A stretch of DNA of 64,000 nucleotides from Clostridium thermarum (GTDB taxonomy: Bacteria; Bacillota; Clostridia; Clostridiales; Clostridiaceae). The notes under the pieces were generated by a model. The model was not told the origin of the DNA. It saw nothing but the letters and a program-made list of their open reading frames with translations, and did not search any database. Shown in pieces: positions 18,010-25,176 of the stretch (its first letter is position 1; the number at the start of each line of letters is the position of its first letter). The position numbers and the translations under genes are program-made. The DNA is taken from the NCBI RefSeq assembly GCF_006351925.1, contig NZ_CP040924.1, forward strand, positions 1,448,001 to 1,512,000, given 5' to 3'.

Positions 18010-19184
18010 TGATTATAAAAAGATATCTGGTAAGCAATATGAACGAGGCTATGACAAGAATCAGATATGAATTGGGAATAGATGCGGTAATTATAAGCCA
18101 GAGAAAGGTAAGAAAGCCTGGACTTTCAGGCTTTTTTTCCGGAAAACTGATAGAAGTTACTGCAGCTGTAGATAACTCCAAAAAAGCAGACAAGGAAGCA
18201 CAAAATAAAAAAACTGATATCGAAGAAGGTATCGATAAGCTAAAGGAATTAATTAAAAGCCAGCCTGCCAAAGTGGCAGTGGAAAAGCAAGTGCCACCTG
18301 AGGAAAATATAGTTGAGCAAGTAAAGTCTGCATCTTCAGACGTAGAGGAGAAGCTTCTTAAGGAATTTGCTGAAATGAAGAGCTTATTGGAGGGAATATC
18401 TGCCGGTAACAATAAGACGACTACCGCAAGAAAGACAAAACTCCAGACTACCTTGGAAGCTGCAGACATCAATGATAAAAATGTAAAAAAGATAATAAGC
18501 AATATAAAAAATAGCAAGGAAGAAACAGATGAAAATACAAAGCTTAGAAATGCTATAAAAAAGTATGTTACGGTATCAAAGTCTAAGATGGAAGGAATAG
18601 TGGTTTTAGTAGGACCAACGGGAGTTGGAAAGACAACCACTATAGCAAAATTGGCAGGTAAGCTATCCTTGGTGGATAAGAAAAAGGTTGGACTAATCAC
18701 TGTAGATACTTATAGAATCGGTGCCGTTGAACAGCTTAGGACCTATGCGGATATCATGAACATTCCCTTTAAAGTAGTTATTACCTTGAAGGAAATGGAG
18801 AGTGCCATCAACAGTATGAAGGATTGTGACGTAATTCTTGTAGATACCACCGGACGAAGCAGCAAGAATTCTATGCAATTATCAGAACTTAGAGCCTTTG
18901 TGGAGAAGACAAATTCTAAGAATGTAAACCTGGTAATCAGTTGTACTACTAAGGAAAAGGATGTAGATTCAATCATAGAAGGCTTTAGTATACTAAATTA
19001 TGACAATATCATAATTACAAAGTTGGATGAAACCACAACCTATGGTTCTATCATAAATATTTTAGACTGTGCAAAGAAACCTTTAAATTTTGTGACCACA
19101 GGACAAAATGTACCGGATGATATAAAACAGCTTTCTGCAGATGAAGTATGTAAATTAGTTTTGGGGGATGAGACAATATGCTAG
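18009..19184 (+). CDS. flhF: Flagellar placement SRP-like GTPase FlhF
   Basis: FlhF is the third SRP-family GTPase (with Ffh and FtsY) and controls where and how many flagella are built. The 391-residue protein has a basic N-terminal region, a variable charged linker (about residues 60-140), an N domain, and a G domain with GPTGVGKTTT from residue 202, DTYRIGAVEQL, DTTGRS and TKLDE. It overlaps flhA by one base and flhG by 7 bp. FlhG acts as its GTPase activator, and the gene pair is usually conserved. Confidence 0.95.
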   Translation: MIIKRYLVSNMNEAMTRIRYELGIDAVIISQRKVRKPGLSGFFSGKLIEVTAAVDNSKKADKEAQNKKTDIEEGIDKLKELIKSQPAKVAVEKQVPPEENIVEQVKSASSDVEEKLLKEFAEMKSLLEGISAGNNKTTTARKTKLQTTLEAADINDKNVKKIISNIKNSKEETDENTKLRNAIKKYVTVSKSKMEGIVVLVGPTGVGKTTTIAKLAGKLSLVDKKKVGLITVDTYRIGAVEQLRTYADIMNIPFKVVITLKEMESAINSMKDCDVILVDTTGRSSKNSMQLSELRAFVEKTNSKNVNLVISCTTKEKDVDSIIEGFSILNYDNIIITKLDETTTYGSIINILDCAKKPLNFVTTGQNVPDDIKQLSADEVCKLVLGDETIC

Positions 19185-20035
19185 ATCAGGCACAAAAATT
19201 GAGACAGCTGGCAACCAACAATACTGAAAAGAAATCTAAACCCAGAATGATCACAGTTACATCAGGAAAAGGTGGAGTTGGTAAAAGCAATTTCGTGGTA
19301 AATCTTTCTATCGCCCTGCAGAAGGCAGGAAAAAGAGTCTTGGTCTTTGATGCAGACGTGGGTATGGGGAATGATGACGTATTAATGGGTTTTTTGCCTA
19401 AATACAATGTTTTTGATATAATATTTAATAATAAGACTGTGGAAGAAGTGATAATTAAAGGACCATATGGGGTAGGACTTGTGCCTGCAGGTTCCGGTTT
19501 GAACAGAATAGAAGATATCCCGGATGATAAGCGGGAAGAATTTTTGAATAAATTGGCAGCTTTGGAGGACCTGGATTACATTATAATGGATACCGGCGCA
19601 GGTATAAGCAGAACCGTACTTGGTTTTATTGCCTGCTGTGAGGATTTGTTTATACTGACAACTCCTGAGCCTACCTCCTTAACAGATGCCTATAGTCTAC
19701 TGAAGGCCGTGAACCATTTCAAATTAAAGAGCAGGGCAAAGGTTATTATCAATAGAGCCTTTGACGAAAAGGAAGCCCTTGTAACCTATAATAAGTTCAA
19801 TAATGCAGTCACTACCTTTTTAAAGATGGAACTCAATTATTTGGGCATGGTATCTGAAGACAGAAAACTTGTACAAGCTGTTCGAGCTCAGCAGCCTTTT
19901 ATCCTATCATATCCAAACTGTGATGCTTCAAGGGATATAGAAAGGATTGCTCAAAGGCTCATAGGAACAGAAGAAAAGTCAGAGGGAATAGGAGTGCAAG
20001 GCTTCTTTAAAAAGATCTTCAATATTTTTTCTTAA
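19178..20035 (+). CDS. flhG: Flagellar number regulator FlhG (MinD-like ATPase)
   Basis: FlhG (YlxH, FleN) is a MinD/ParA-type ATPase that limits flagellar number and activates the FlhF GTPase. The 285-residue product has a deviant Walker A motif SGKGGVGKSN near residues 29-38, the VLVFDADVGMGNDDVLMG segment, and an IIMDTGAGIS Walker B-like strand. The N terminus (MLDQAQKLRQLA) matches the DQAxxLR helix that stimulates FlhF. The C-terminal end (GFFKKIFNIF) could be an amphipathic membrane anchor as in MinD. Confidence 0.94.
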   Translation: MLDQAQKLRQLATNNTEKKSKPRMITVTSGKGGVGKSNFVVNLSIALQKAGKRVLVFDADVGMGNDDVLMGFLPKYNVFDIIFNNKTVEEVIIKGPYGVGLVPAGSGLNRIEDIPDDKREEFLNKLAALEDLDYIIMDTGAGISRTVLGFIACCEDLFILTTPEPTSLTDAYSLLKAVNHFKLKSRAKVIINRAFDEKEALVTYNKFNNAVTTFLKMELNYLGMVSEDRKLVQAVRAQQPFILSYPNCDASRDIERIAQRLIGTEEKSEGIGVQGFFKKIFNIFS

Positions 20036-20051
20036 GCATTGGGGGAGAAAA

Positions 20052-20699
20052 ATGGCGATACAGCTTATAGTGAACAGTAGAATAGAAGTTTTAAATAATA
20101 CCGAAGTTTATAAGAGTACAATTCAAGATGAAAATTCCAATAATTTTTCTATAAGCCTGCCGGTAAAGAATGGAGTTTATATGACTCCATCGGTGGGTGA
20201 GATGTTGGAAATGTTGTACTATGACAATTTAAATGTATATAAATTTGAGTCTCTAGTCCTTGAAAGAAAAGTCGAAAATGCTGTACCTCAGCTTATTATG
20301 ACCTTGCCGCAAAATGTGGTTAGAATTCAGAGAAGGAAGTTTGTAAGAGTTAGTACAACTTCTTATATCAAGTATACAAGGTACAGTAATGAAGAGCTTA
20401 ATAAAATATCCCTGGACGATAATATTCAGTTCACCAATAAAGGGATTTTACTGGATATCAGTGGGGGAGGCTGCAGACTTAGCACAAGTCAAAGACTACA
20501 GTTTAAAGATATAATCGTTACAGACATCCCAACGGATAAGGGGACCATCAGGGTTATGGGAGAAGTGGTAAGAGTAGAGAAGCAGCCTGATGCTAATTAT
20601 TATTGCGGCATCAACTTCACAATTATAGATGAAAGAACCAGAGATAGAATTATACAGTATATATTTGCATTAATGAGAAAACAACGGAAGAATTTATAG
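20052..20699 (+). CDS. PilZ-domain c-di-GMP binding flagellar brake protein
   Basis: This 215-residue soluble protein has the two-domain plan of YcgR/MotI-type flagellar brakes: an N-terminal YcgR-like beta domain (residues 1-90) and a C-terminal PilZ domain. The PilZ c-di-GMP signatures are visible: the Arg-rich QRRKFVRV box (RxxxR) near residue 95 and DISGGGCRLS (DxSxxG) near residue 135. When c-di-GMP is bound, such proteins slow or stop the motor by acting on MotA or FliG. Its place inside the flagellar operon, next to flhG and fliA, supports this role. The exact partner is inference. Confidence 0.88.
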   Translation: MAIQLIVNSRIEVLNNTEVYKSTIQDENSNNFSISLPVKNGVYMTPSVGEMLEMLYYDNLNVYKFESLVLERKVENAVPQLIMTLPQNVVRIQRRKFVRVSTTSYIKYTRYSNEELNKISLDDNIQFTNKGILLDISGGGCRLSTSQRLQFKDIIVTDIPTDKGTIRVMGEVVRVEKQPDANYYCGINFTIIDERTRDRIIQYIFALMRKQRKNL

Positions 20700-20727
20700 G
20701 TTAATGCAGGTTAGGAGGGAAGGAAAA

Positions 20728-21456
20728 ATGGAAGCGGTTAAGACTTTGGATGTAAAAGAACAACTTGTAAAGAAATATATTCCGTTAGTTAAGTATATTG
20801 CATCAAGAGTAATTATAGGTAAAAGTAAATATATAGAATATGATGACCTCCTAGGTTATGGCATGGTTGGATTAATGGATGCCATTAATAAGTATGACGC
20901 TTCCAAAGGGATGAAGTTTTCTACCTATGCCTCCATCAGGATTAAGGGCAGCATGATTGATGAGATAAGACGCAACAGTCCAATTTCAAAAGGGGCCATG
21001 GATAAGCTGAATATGTATAACGAAGCCATTGAAATGTTACAAAACAAGTTGATGAGAGAGCCGACGGATGTTGAAATTGCTGAACAGTTGGGCCTAAGCA
21101 CTAGCGAAGTAGCTGACATTGAAAATAATATAAACTATATAGCTCAGACTTCACTGGAGGACATACTGTTTTCCGAGGACGATGAGATGGAACTAAAAAG
21201 TACCATTGTGGATAATAATAGTCCAAGCCCTGAAAGAACTTTGGAAGAAAAGGAAGAACTGGAGTATTTAACAAAAGCTATAGAATCTCTCAAAGAGAAA
21301 GACAGACTTGTACTATCTTTATATTATTATGAAAGATTAACGCTAAAGGATATTGGTAAAGTGCTTCAGGTTTCGGAATCAAGAGTATGTCAACTTCACA
21401 GCAGGGCAATTGTTAATCTGAGAAAGGCAATGCAAAATTTAAAGTATACAGATTAA
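20728..21456 (+). CDS. fliA: RNA polymerase sigma factor for flagellar operon, FliA/SigD
   Basis: This sigma-28 factor directs late flagellar genes such as flagellin and motility regulators. The 242-residue product has region 2 (YDDLLGYGMVGLMDAINKYD ... KFSTYASIRIKGSMIDEIRR), region 3 (GLSTSEVADIENN) and region 4 (ERLTLKDIGKVLQVSESRVCQLHSRAI helix-turn-helix). I use ATG 20728, which follows AGGAGGGAAGG; an upstream in-frame ATG at 20704 lies before that site. No anti-sigma factor FlgM is encoded in the window. Confidence 0.96.
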   Translation: MEAVKTLDVKEQLVKKYIPLVKYIASRVIIGKSKYIEYDDLLGYGMVGLMDAINKYDASKGMKFSTYASIRIKGSMIDEIRRNSPISKGAMDKLNMYNEAIEMLQNKLMREPTDVEIAEQLGLSTSEVADIENNINYIAQTSLEDILFSEDDEMELKSTIVDNNSPSPERTLEEKEELEYLTKAIESLKEKDRLVLSLYYYERLTLKDIGKVLQVSESRVCQLHSRAIVNLRKAMQNLKYTD

Positions 21457-21485
21457 GAAAAATACCATATGTTTGGAGTGAGCAG

Positions 21486-21929
21486 ATGGCAGTAGTTTTA
21501 ATATTATCCGGCATAACTATTATTATCTTTAGTCTATATTCCTTGCTTAAGGAAGCAAAAGGTCCAAAGGGAAGTAATTTTAAAGACATCTTAGACAACA
21601 GTACCCATAATATGGATGACACCAAAATGTTGATTGGAGAAATGCGCAGAGAGTTTGCAGAAACCATATTAGAGCTGCAACAGGAAATTATGAGACTAAA
21701 GGAAGGCAACTCAGTGGTAGAGGAGGACATTACTGATAGCGAATCCGAAGAAGCCCAAGATCTTAATAACATGGGTGAAGAAAGAGAAACTGCAAATTCA
21801 AATAACAATGTAAAAATAAATGATATAGAGAAACTCCTAAAAGAGGGCTACTCCATTGATGAAATATCAGAAAAGTTAGAAATTAATAAGGGGGAGATAT
21901 TATTAATAAAGGATTTATACCTAAAATAA
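21486..21929 (+). CDS. Membrane-anchored coiled-coil protein, SwrB/DUF6115-like
   Basis: This 147-residue protein has an N-terminal membrane helix (residues 2-20, VVLILSGITIIIFSLYSLL), a coiled-coil region (about 45-80), an acidic linker, and a C-terminal helix-turn-helix-like segment (IEKLLKEGYSIDEISEKLEINKGEILLIKDLYLK). This architecture and its place right after the sigma-28 gene match SwrB of Bacillus subtilis, which activates assembly of the export gate. Sequence identity to SwrB cannot be judged by eye, so the function is inferred from architecture and position. The stop overlaps the proposed small gene that follows. Confidence 0.65.
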   Translation: MAVVLILSGITIIIFSLYSLLKEAKGPKGSNFKDILDNSTHNMDDTKMLIGEMRREFAETILELQQEIMRLKEGNSVVEEDITDSESEEAQDLNNMGEERETANSNNNVKINDIEKLLKEGYSIDEISEKLEINKGEILLIKDLYLK

Positions 21930-22126
21930 AGCTAATTCCAAAGCTGATCCTAGACAAAAGAACCTTGTTAGGTATAGGTATCGGAATAATAATTGCAACC
22001 CTCTTAATGTCCCTTGCACCCCCTAACAAGCAGTTTACTGATGAACAGGTAGAGCTAAGAGCCCGAGAACTGGGCATGGAATATACTGAAGAATTCAAAG
22101 TGATAAGTAAGGATGTGGAACAATGA
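21902..22126 (+). CDS. Small single-pass membrane protein, probable ATT start
   Basis: A 74-codon frame runs from ATT 21902 to TGA at 22124-22126, filling the space between the SwrB-like gene and flgF. The predicted product has a basic N terminus (NKGFIPKIKLIPKLILDKR), a membrane helix at about residues 22-39 (LLGIGIGIIIATLLMSLA) and an acidic outside segment with ELRARELGMEYTEEF. A strong AAGGGGGAG site lies 5 bases before the ATT, inside the previous gene. No ATG, GTG or TTG is in frame before TTG 21965, which would cut off the basic region and part of the helix. The stop overlaps the flgF start as ATGA. Family and function are unknown to me. Confidence 0.6.
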   Translation: MNKGFIPKIKLIPKLILDKRTLLGIGIGIIIATLLMSLAPPNKQFTDEQVELRARELGMEYTEEFKVISKDVEQ

Positions 22127-22905
22127 TAAGAGGATTGTATACTGCAGTTTCCGGTATGATAACTCAGGAAGCAAAACAACAGGTTATTACAAATAACATG
22201 GCCAACGCTAACACCGTTGGTTATAAGGCAGATAATTTGGCAATTAAAAAGTTTAATGACGTACTTATACAGAACTTTGACAAGGTATCCGGTGGAAAAA
22301 ACGTAAGGAACATTATCGGCAGTATATCTAACGGAAGTGAGATCGATGAAACTCTAACGGATTTTGCCCAGGGCTTACTTCAAGAGACTGATAAGGAAAC
22401 AGACTTTGGAATAGCTGGTAGTGGTTTCTTCGCAGTAAGAAGGACTGCTGCTAACGGAAACCAAAGTACCTACTACACCAGAAATGGTGAATTCCACGTA
22501 AACAACCAAGGGTATTTAGTCACAGCCACCGGTGATAACGTACTGGCCGTAAATATGGATACCGGAGCAGAAGAACCACTTTATGTTGGCAACAGAAAGA
22601 TGGTAGTTGACGGCAATAATGACATATACATTGACGGCACAGCCCAATATCGTTTCAGATTGGCAGATTTTACTGATTACAAGTCACTGAGAAAGGTTGG
22701 AGATAACCTCTACAGCGGTGAAGCACCAATGGAGTCCAATGCGGTTGTTAAACAGAAGAGCTTGGAAAAGTCCAATGTGAATATCATCAACGAAATGGTA
22801 AATATGATGACTGTGCTTAGAACCTATGAATCAAATCAAAAGGTAATTCAATCTATGGATGAAACCTTGGGTAAGGCTGTAAATGAAATAGGAACTGTAA
22901 GATAA
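22123..22905 (+). CDS. flgF: Flagellar distal rod protein FlgF (FlhO-like)
   Basis: This 260-residue axial protein is the first of two tandem FlgG-like rod proteins, matching FlhO of Bacillus and FlgF of other bacteria. It begins MIRGLYTAVSGMITQEAKQQVITNNMANANTVGYKAD and ends with NVNIINEMVNMMTVLRTYESNQKVIQSMDE, the family hallmarks. A beta-rich centre with TRNGEFHVNNQGYLVTATGD is shared with FlgG. The ATG overlaps the stop of the preceding small gene, and AAGGA lies about 9 bases upstream. Whether FlgF or a second FlgG is the better name cannot be decided by eye. Confidence 0.87.
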   Translation: MIRGLYTAVSGMITQEAKQQVITNNMANANTVGYKADNLAIKKFNDVLIQNFDKVSGGKNVRNIIGSISNGSEIDETLTDFAQGLLQETDKETDFGIAGSGFFAVRRTAANGNQSTYYTRNGEFHVNNQGYLVTATGDNVLAVNMDTGAEEPLYVGNRKMVVDGNNDIYIDGTAQYRFRLADFTDYKSLRKVGDNLYSGEAPMESNAVVKQKSLEKSNVNIINEMVNMMTVLRTYESNQKVIQSMDETLGKAVNEIGTVR

Positions 22906-22916
22906 GGCGGTGAAGT

Positions 22917-23702
22917 ATGTTAAGAACATTATGGAACAGTAAAAGCGCTATGATGGCAAACCAAGAGAAATTGGATTCCATATCAAATAACTTGGCAAAT
23001 GCCAATACCGATGGATATAAGAGGATAACGGTTAGCTTTCAGGACCTGATGAGCGAGACTCTCAATAGAAATGGTGTGCCCATATCTGATAATGAGGAAA
23101 GAAGTCAAGACCCATTTACAGGCACCGGAGTAAAAACCTCAGCCTGGGTTAGAGATAATAGGCAGGGAATCCTACAGGAAACCAACAAAAATACGGACTT
23201 TGCCATAGACGGAGAAGGATATTTTCAAGTTACAAAGGCTGATGGAAGTGTTGCCTATACAAGAGCAGGACGTTTTGATGTGGATGCAAACAACAAGCTG
23301 GTAGACTCTAACGGAAACAGGGTTAGCATTATTCTCAATCCGGGAGTTGATGAGGCAAGTATTAACTTTACATCTGACAACTTTTCAATAACAGAAGGTG
23401 GAGAGATACTATTAAAGGATGAACAAGGCTATAATGTTGTAGGAAGATTGCCTATATATACTTCTACCGGTTCAGATGCTTTCAGATCCCATGGTGAAAA
23501 TTACTATGTAGCCAATCCAGGTGCAAATATAGTTGAGACCAATCAAGCTTCAGTTTATCAAGGCTACATAGAAGGCTCCAATGTGGATCTGGTAACGGAA
23601 ATGACTGAGATGATCGTTACCCAGAGAGCTTTTCAGCTTGGTTCAAAGGGACTTGAAACCGCAGATGAGATGTGGAGAATAGCAAATAATTTAAGGAAGT
23701 AA
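22917..23702 (+). CDS. flgG: Flagellar distal rod protein FlgG (FlhP-like)
   Basis: FlgG forms the distal rod. The 261-residue product has the axial signature MLRTLWNSKSAMMANQEKLDSISNNLANANTDGYKR, the YFQVTKADGSVAYTRAGRF segment and the C-terminal EGSNVDLVTEMTEMIVTQRAFQLGSKGLETADEM stretch. It follows flgF by 11 bp and is the last gene of the operon, with a terminator hairpin beginning right after the stop codon. Confidence 0.93.
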   Translation: MLRTLWNSKSAMMANQEKLDSISNNLANANTDGYKRITVSFQDLMSETLNRNGVPISDNEERSQDPFTGTGVKTSAWVRDNRQGILQETNKNTDFAIDGEGYFQVTKADGSVAYTRAGRFDVDANNKLVDSNGNRVSIILNPGVDEASINFTSDNFSITEGGEILLKDEQGYNVVGRLPIYTSTGSDAFRSHGENYYVANPGANIVETNQASVYQGYIEGSNVDLVTEMTEMIVTQRAFQLGSKGLETADEMWRIANNLRK

Positions 23703-23708
23703 GTAAAT

Positions 23709-23744
23709 GGGCTGTCGCATAAAAAAGAGCGACAGCCCTTACTT
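23709..23744 (+). terminator. Terminator of the flagellar operon
   Basis: Arms GGGCTGTCGC (23709-23718) and GCGACAGCCC (23729-23738) pair perfectly over 10 bp around a 10-base A-rich loop, starting 6 bases after the flgG stop. A further AAGTAA/TTACTT pairing can extend the stem across a two-base bulge. The T-tract is short and broken (TTACTT), but the stem is very GC-rich and is well placed to end the 23-kb operon. Confidence 0.8.
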
Positions 23745-23827
23745 ATCATTAACTCTAATTTTAGCTGTATATTTTAAACTGGTGTGTCATATAATGTACT
23801 GTTAATGAGATATAGGGAGTGTTTGAG

Positions 23828-24145
23828 ATGATAAGTTATAGTAACATGGATAATATGTATACTTATGATACAAATAGCTTTTATAATGGCAGGTACAATT
23901 ATATGAATAACTATAATAGTATGTCCCCATATGGATACTGCCCATTTGCAGCAAACAATAACATGGACAACAATTATATGAGAAATGAATGTCCATACAG
24001 AAATAATTACTATCAATATTCACCAACAGCAGAATGCATAACTCCGGCATATCCATTGGAAAACAACTATGGAAACTTCAATTCAAATTTGAATAATTGG
24101 AATATGAGGATGAGAACCGTAAGCATTGAAGATATCAGAGACTAA
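23828..24145 (+). CDS. Asn/Tyr/Met-rich small protein, unknown
   Basis: This 105-residue protein is of low complexity: 24 Asn, 16 Tyr and 9 Met, with almost no Lys and no long hydrophobic run. Three Cys are scattered in short CP or EC contexts. Only the last 15 residues (MRMRTVSIEDIRD) look like ordinary protein. ATG 23828 follows AGGGAG. It is its own transcription unit, with TATAAT at 23790-23795 upstream and a strong terminator right after the stop. The composition recalls spore-coat or other cross-linkable surface proteins (Tyr-rich), but that is inference. I do not recognise a family. Confidence 0.6.
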   Translation: MISYSNMDNMYTYDTNSFYNGRYNYMNNYNSMSPYGYCPFAANNNMDNNYMRNECPYRNNYYQYSPTAECITPAYPLENNYGNFNSNLNNWNMRMRTVSIEDIRD

Positions 24146-24154
24146 AAAACAATA

Positions 24155-24196
24155 AATAGCTTTGTTGGAGTATAAACCAATAAGGCTATTTTTATT
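24155..24196 (+). terminator. Rho-independent terminator after the Asn/Tyr-rich gene
   Basis: Arms at 24155-24168 and 24177-24190 pair over 14 bp with two G-T wobbles around an 8-base loop. The T-rich tail TTTTTATT runs to about 24196. It begins 9 bases after the stop at 24145 and separates this gene from the membrane protein gene that follows. Confidence 0.88.
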
Positions 24197-24229
24197 AGGA
24201 AGCAAGGAAGTTGTGAGGGGGTTGAGGTT

Positions 24230-24994
24230 ATGGGCTTAGGGTACATAATTGGCTGCATGCTGAGCATTATATTATGGAAGGTAAACAAGCGTAGATTCAT
24301 TGAAACCATAGACGACAAAATAAGAAGGTTCGTGAGGAATGTCACTATAGCAGAAATCCTGTATGTTTTTATTATTTCTGTTATTATCGTATTGTTATCC
24401 GATTATAGGAAAAATGAGTTGATAAATGCCATAACAGCATTTATAGTAATAGACATAAGTAATACAGAAAGAAAAAATTTAAACATAAAAGATAGGACTC
24501 ACTTTTATGATTCCATTTCTACCATATCAAAGGCCCTAGTGGGAGGGTTTATTGCACCGCTCTTTTATATACTATTTCTAGGCAATGGATACGGCATAGC
24601 CTATATGCTGCTTTACAATATTTGCTATGTCAACAGCTATATATTTTTAAAATTTCTCTTTATTCTCTTGACAATCATTCCATCCATGCTGGCTCAGTTG
24701 CTCTTATATTTTGTATACTTAGTAAGAAACAGGAAACTTTCCATTGATTTTAAGGGTGACTATCTCATCAACTGCTTTACCCGCCCCCTGCTTAACATAG
24801 ATATTCTTGGAGCCTATATTGAAGCAGTTAACTTTTACTACTACTTTCACCACAACGATGTTCACTATGTAAAAAGCTACGGTGAATACAGTAATAAGAT
24901 AGACAGCGTATGCGTTAAAGATTACTTGTCGATTACTTATGGGATAGCTATGACATATTTTATTGTGTTCTTTATACTGCTTAAACACTTTTAA
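24230..24994 (+). CDS. Orphan multi-pass membrane protein
   Basis: I do not recognise this 254-residue protein. It shows five or so hydrophobic segments: about residues 3-17, 40-60, 105-128, 135-165 and 236-252. Loops are rich in Tyr, Asn, Asp and Lys; one long loop (about 170-235) contains an aromatic, His-rich stretch NFYYYFHHNDVHYVKSYGEYS that could bind a metal or face a surface. GAGGTT precedes ATG 24230. It is monocistronic, lying between a terminator and a convergent gene with a shared terminator. No catalytic motif is visible, so no function is offered. Confidence 0.7.
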   Translation: MGLGYIIGCMLSIILWKVNKRRFIETIDDKIRRFVRNVTIAEILYVFIISVIIVLLSDYRKNELINAITAFIVIDISNTERKNLNIKDRTHFYDSISTISKALVGGFIAPLFYILFLGNGYGIAYMLLYNICYVNSYIFLKFLFILLTIIPSMLAQLLLYFVYLVRNRKLSIDFKGDYLINCFTRPLLNIDILGAYIEAVNFYYYFHHNDVHYVKSYGEYSNKIDSVCVKDYLSITYGIAMTYFIVFFILLKHF

Positions 24995-25082
24995 CAGTAA
25001 TTGAAAATTTATTAATGTTTCAATAGGGTAGAAAGGAAAGAGTTTCTATATTCATTCGTCAGTAATGAATTATGATTAATAT

Positions 25083-25112
25083 AAAAAAATCCAGCCAAAG
25101 GCTGAATTTTTT
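25083..25112. terminator. Bidirectional terminator between convergent genes
   Basis: Arms at about 25083-25096 and 25100-25112 pair around AAA: CAGCC/GGCTG, then one mismatch, then an A-tract/T-tract. The A-run on the left and T-run on the right give a T-tail on both strands, so it can end the + strand membrane protein gene and the - strand pyrophosphatase gene. A second weak hairpin (25121-25149, AATTTTTC/GAAAAATT) lies nearer the pyrophosphatase stop. Confidence 0.82.
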
Positions 25113-25176
25113 ATATAAAGAATTTTTCGGAGCCAAGCGAAGAAAAATTTACCTTTATTATTAATTATTAATGAAT

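Noticed and set aside
17981..18700. 239-codon open frame on the - strand opposite flhF
   Set aside because: The Ser/Phe-rich translation is typical of the antisense frame of a Lys/Glu-rich gene. There is no start site support and no family resemblance.
23774..24056. Two - strand frames opposite the Asn/Tyr-rich gene
   Set aside because: They are His/Ile- or Cys/Tyr-rich mirror translations of a low-complexity gene without ribosome binding sites.
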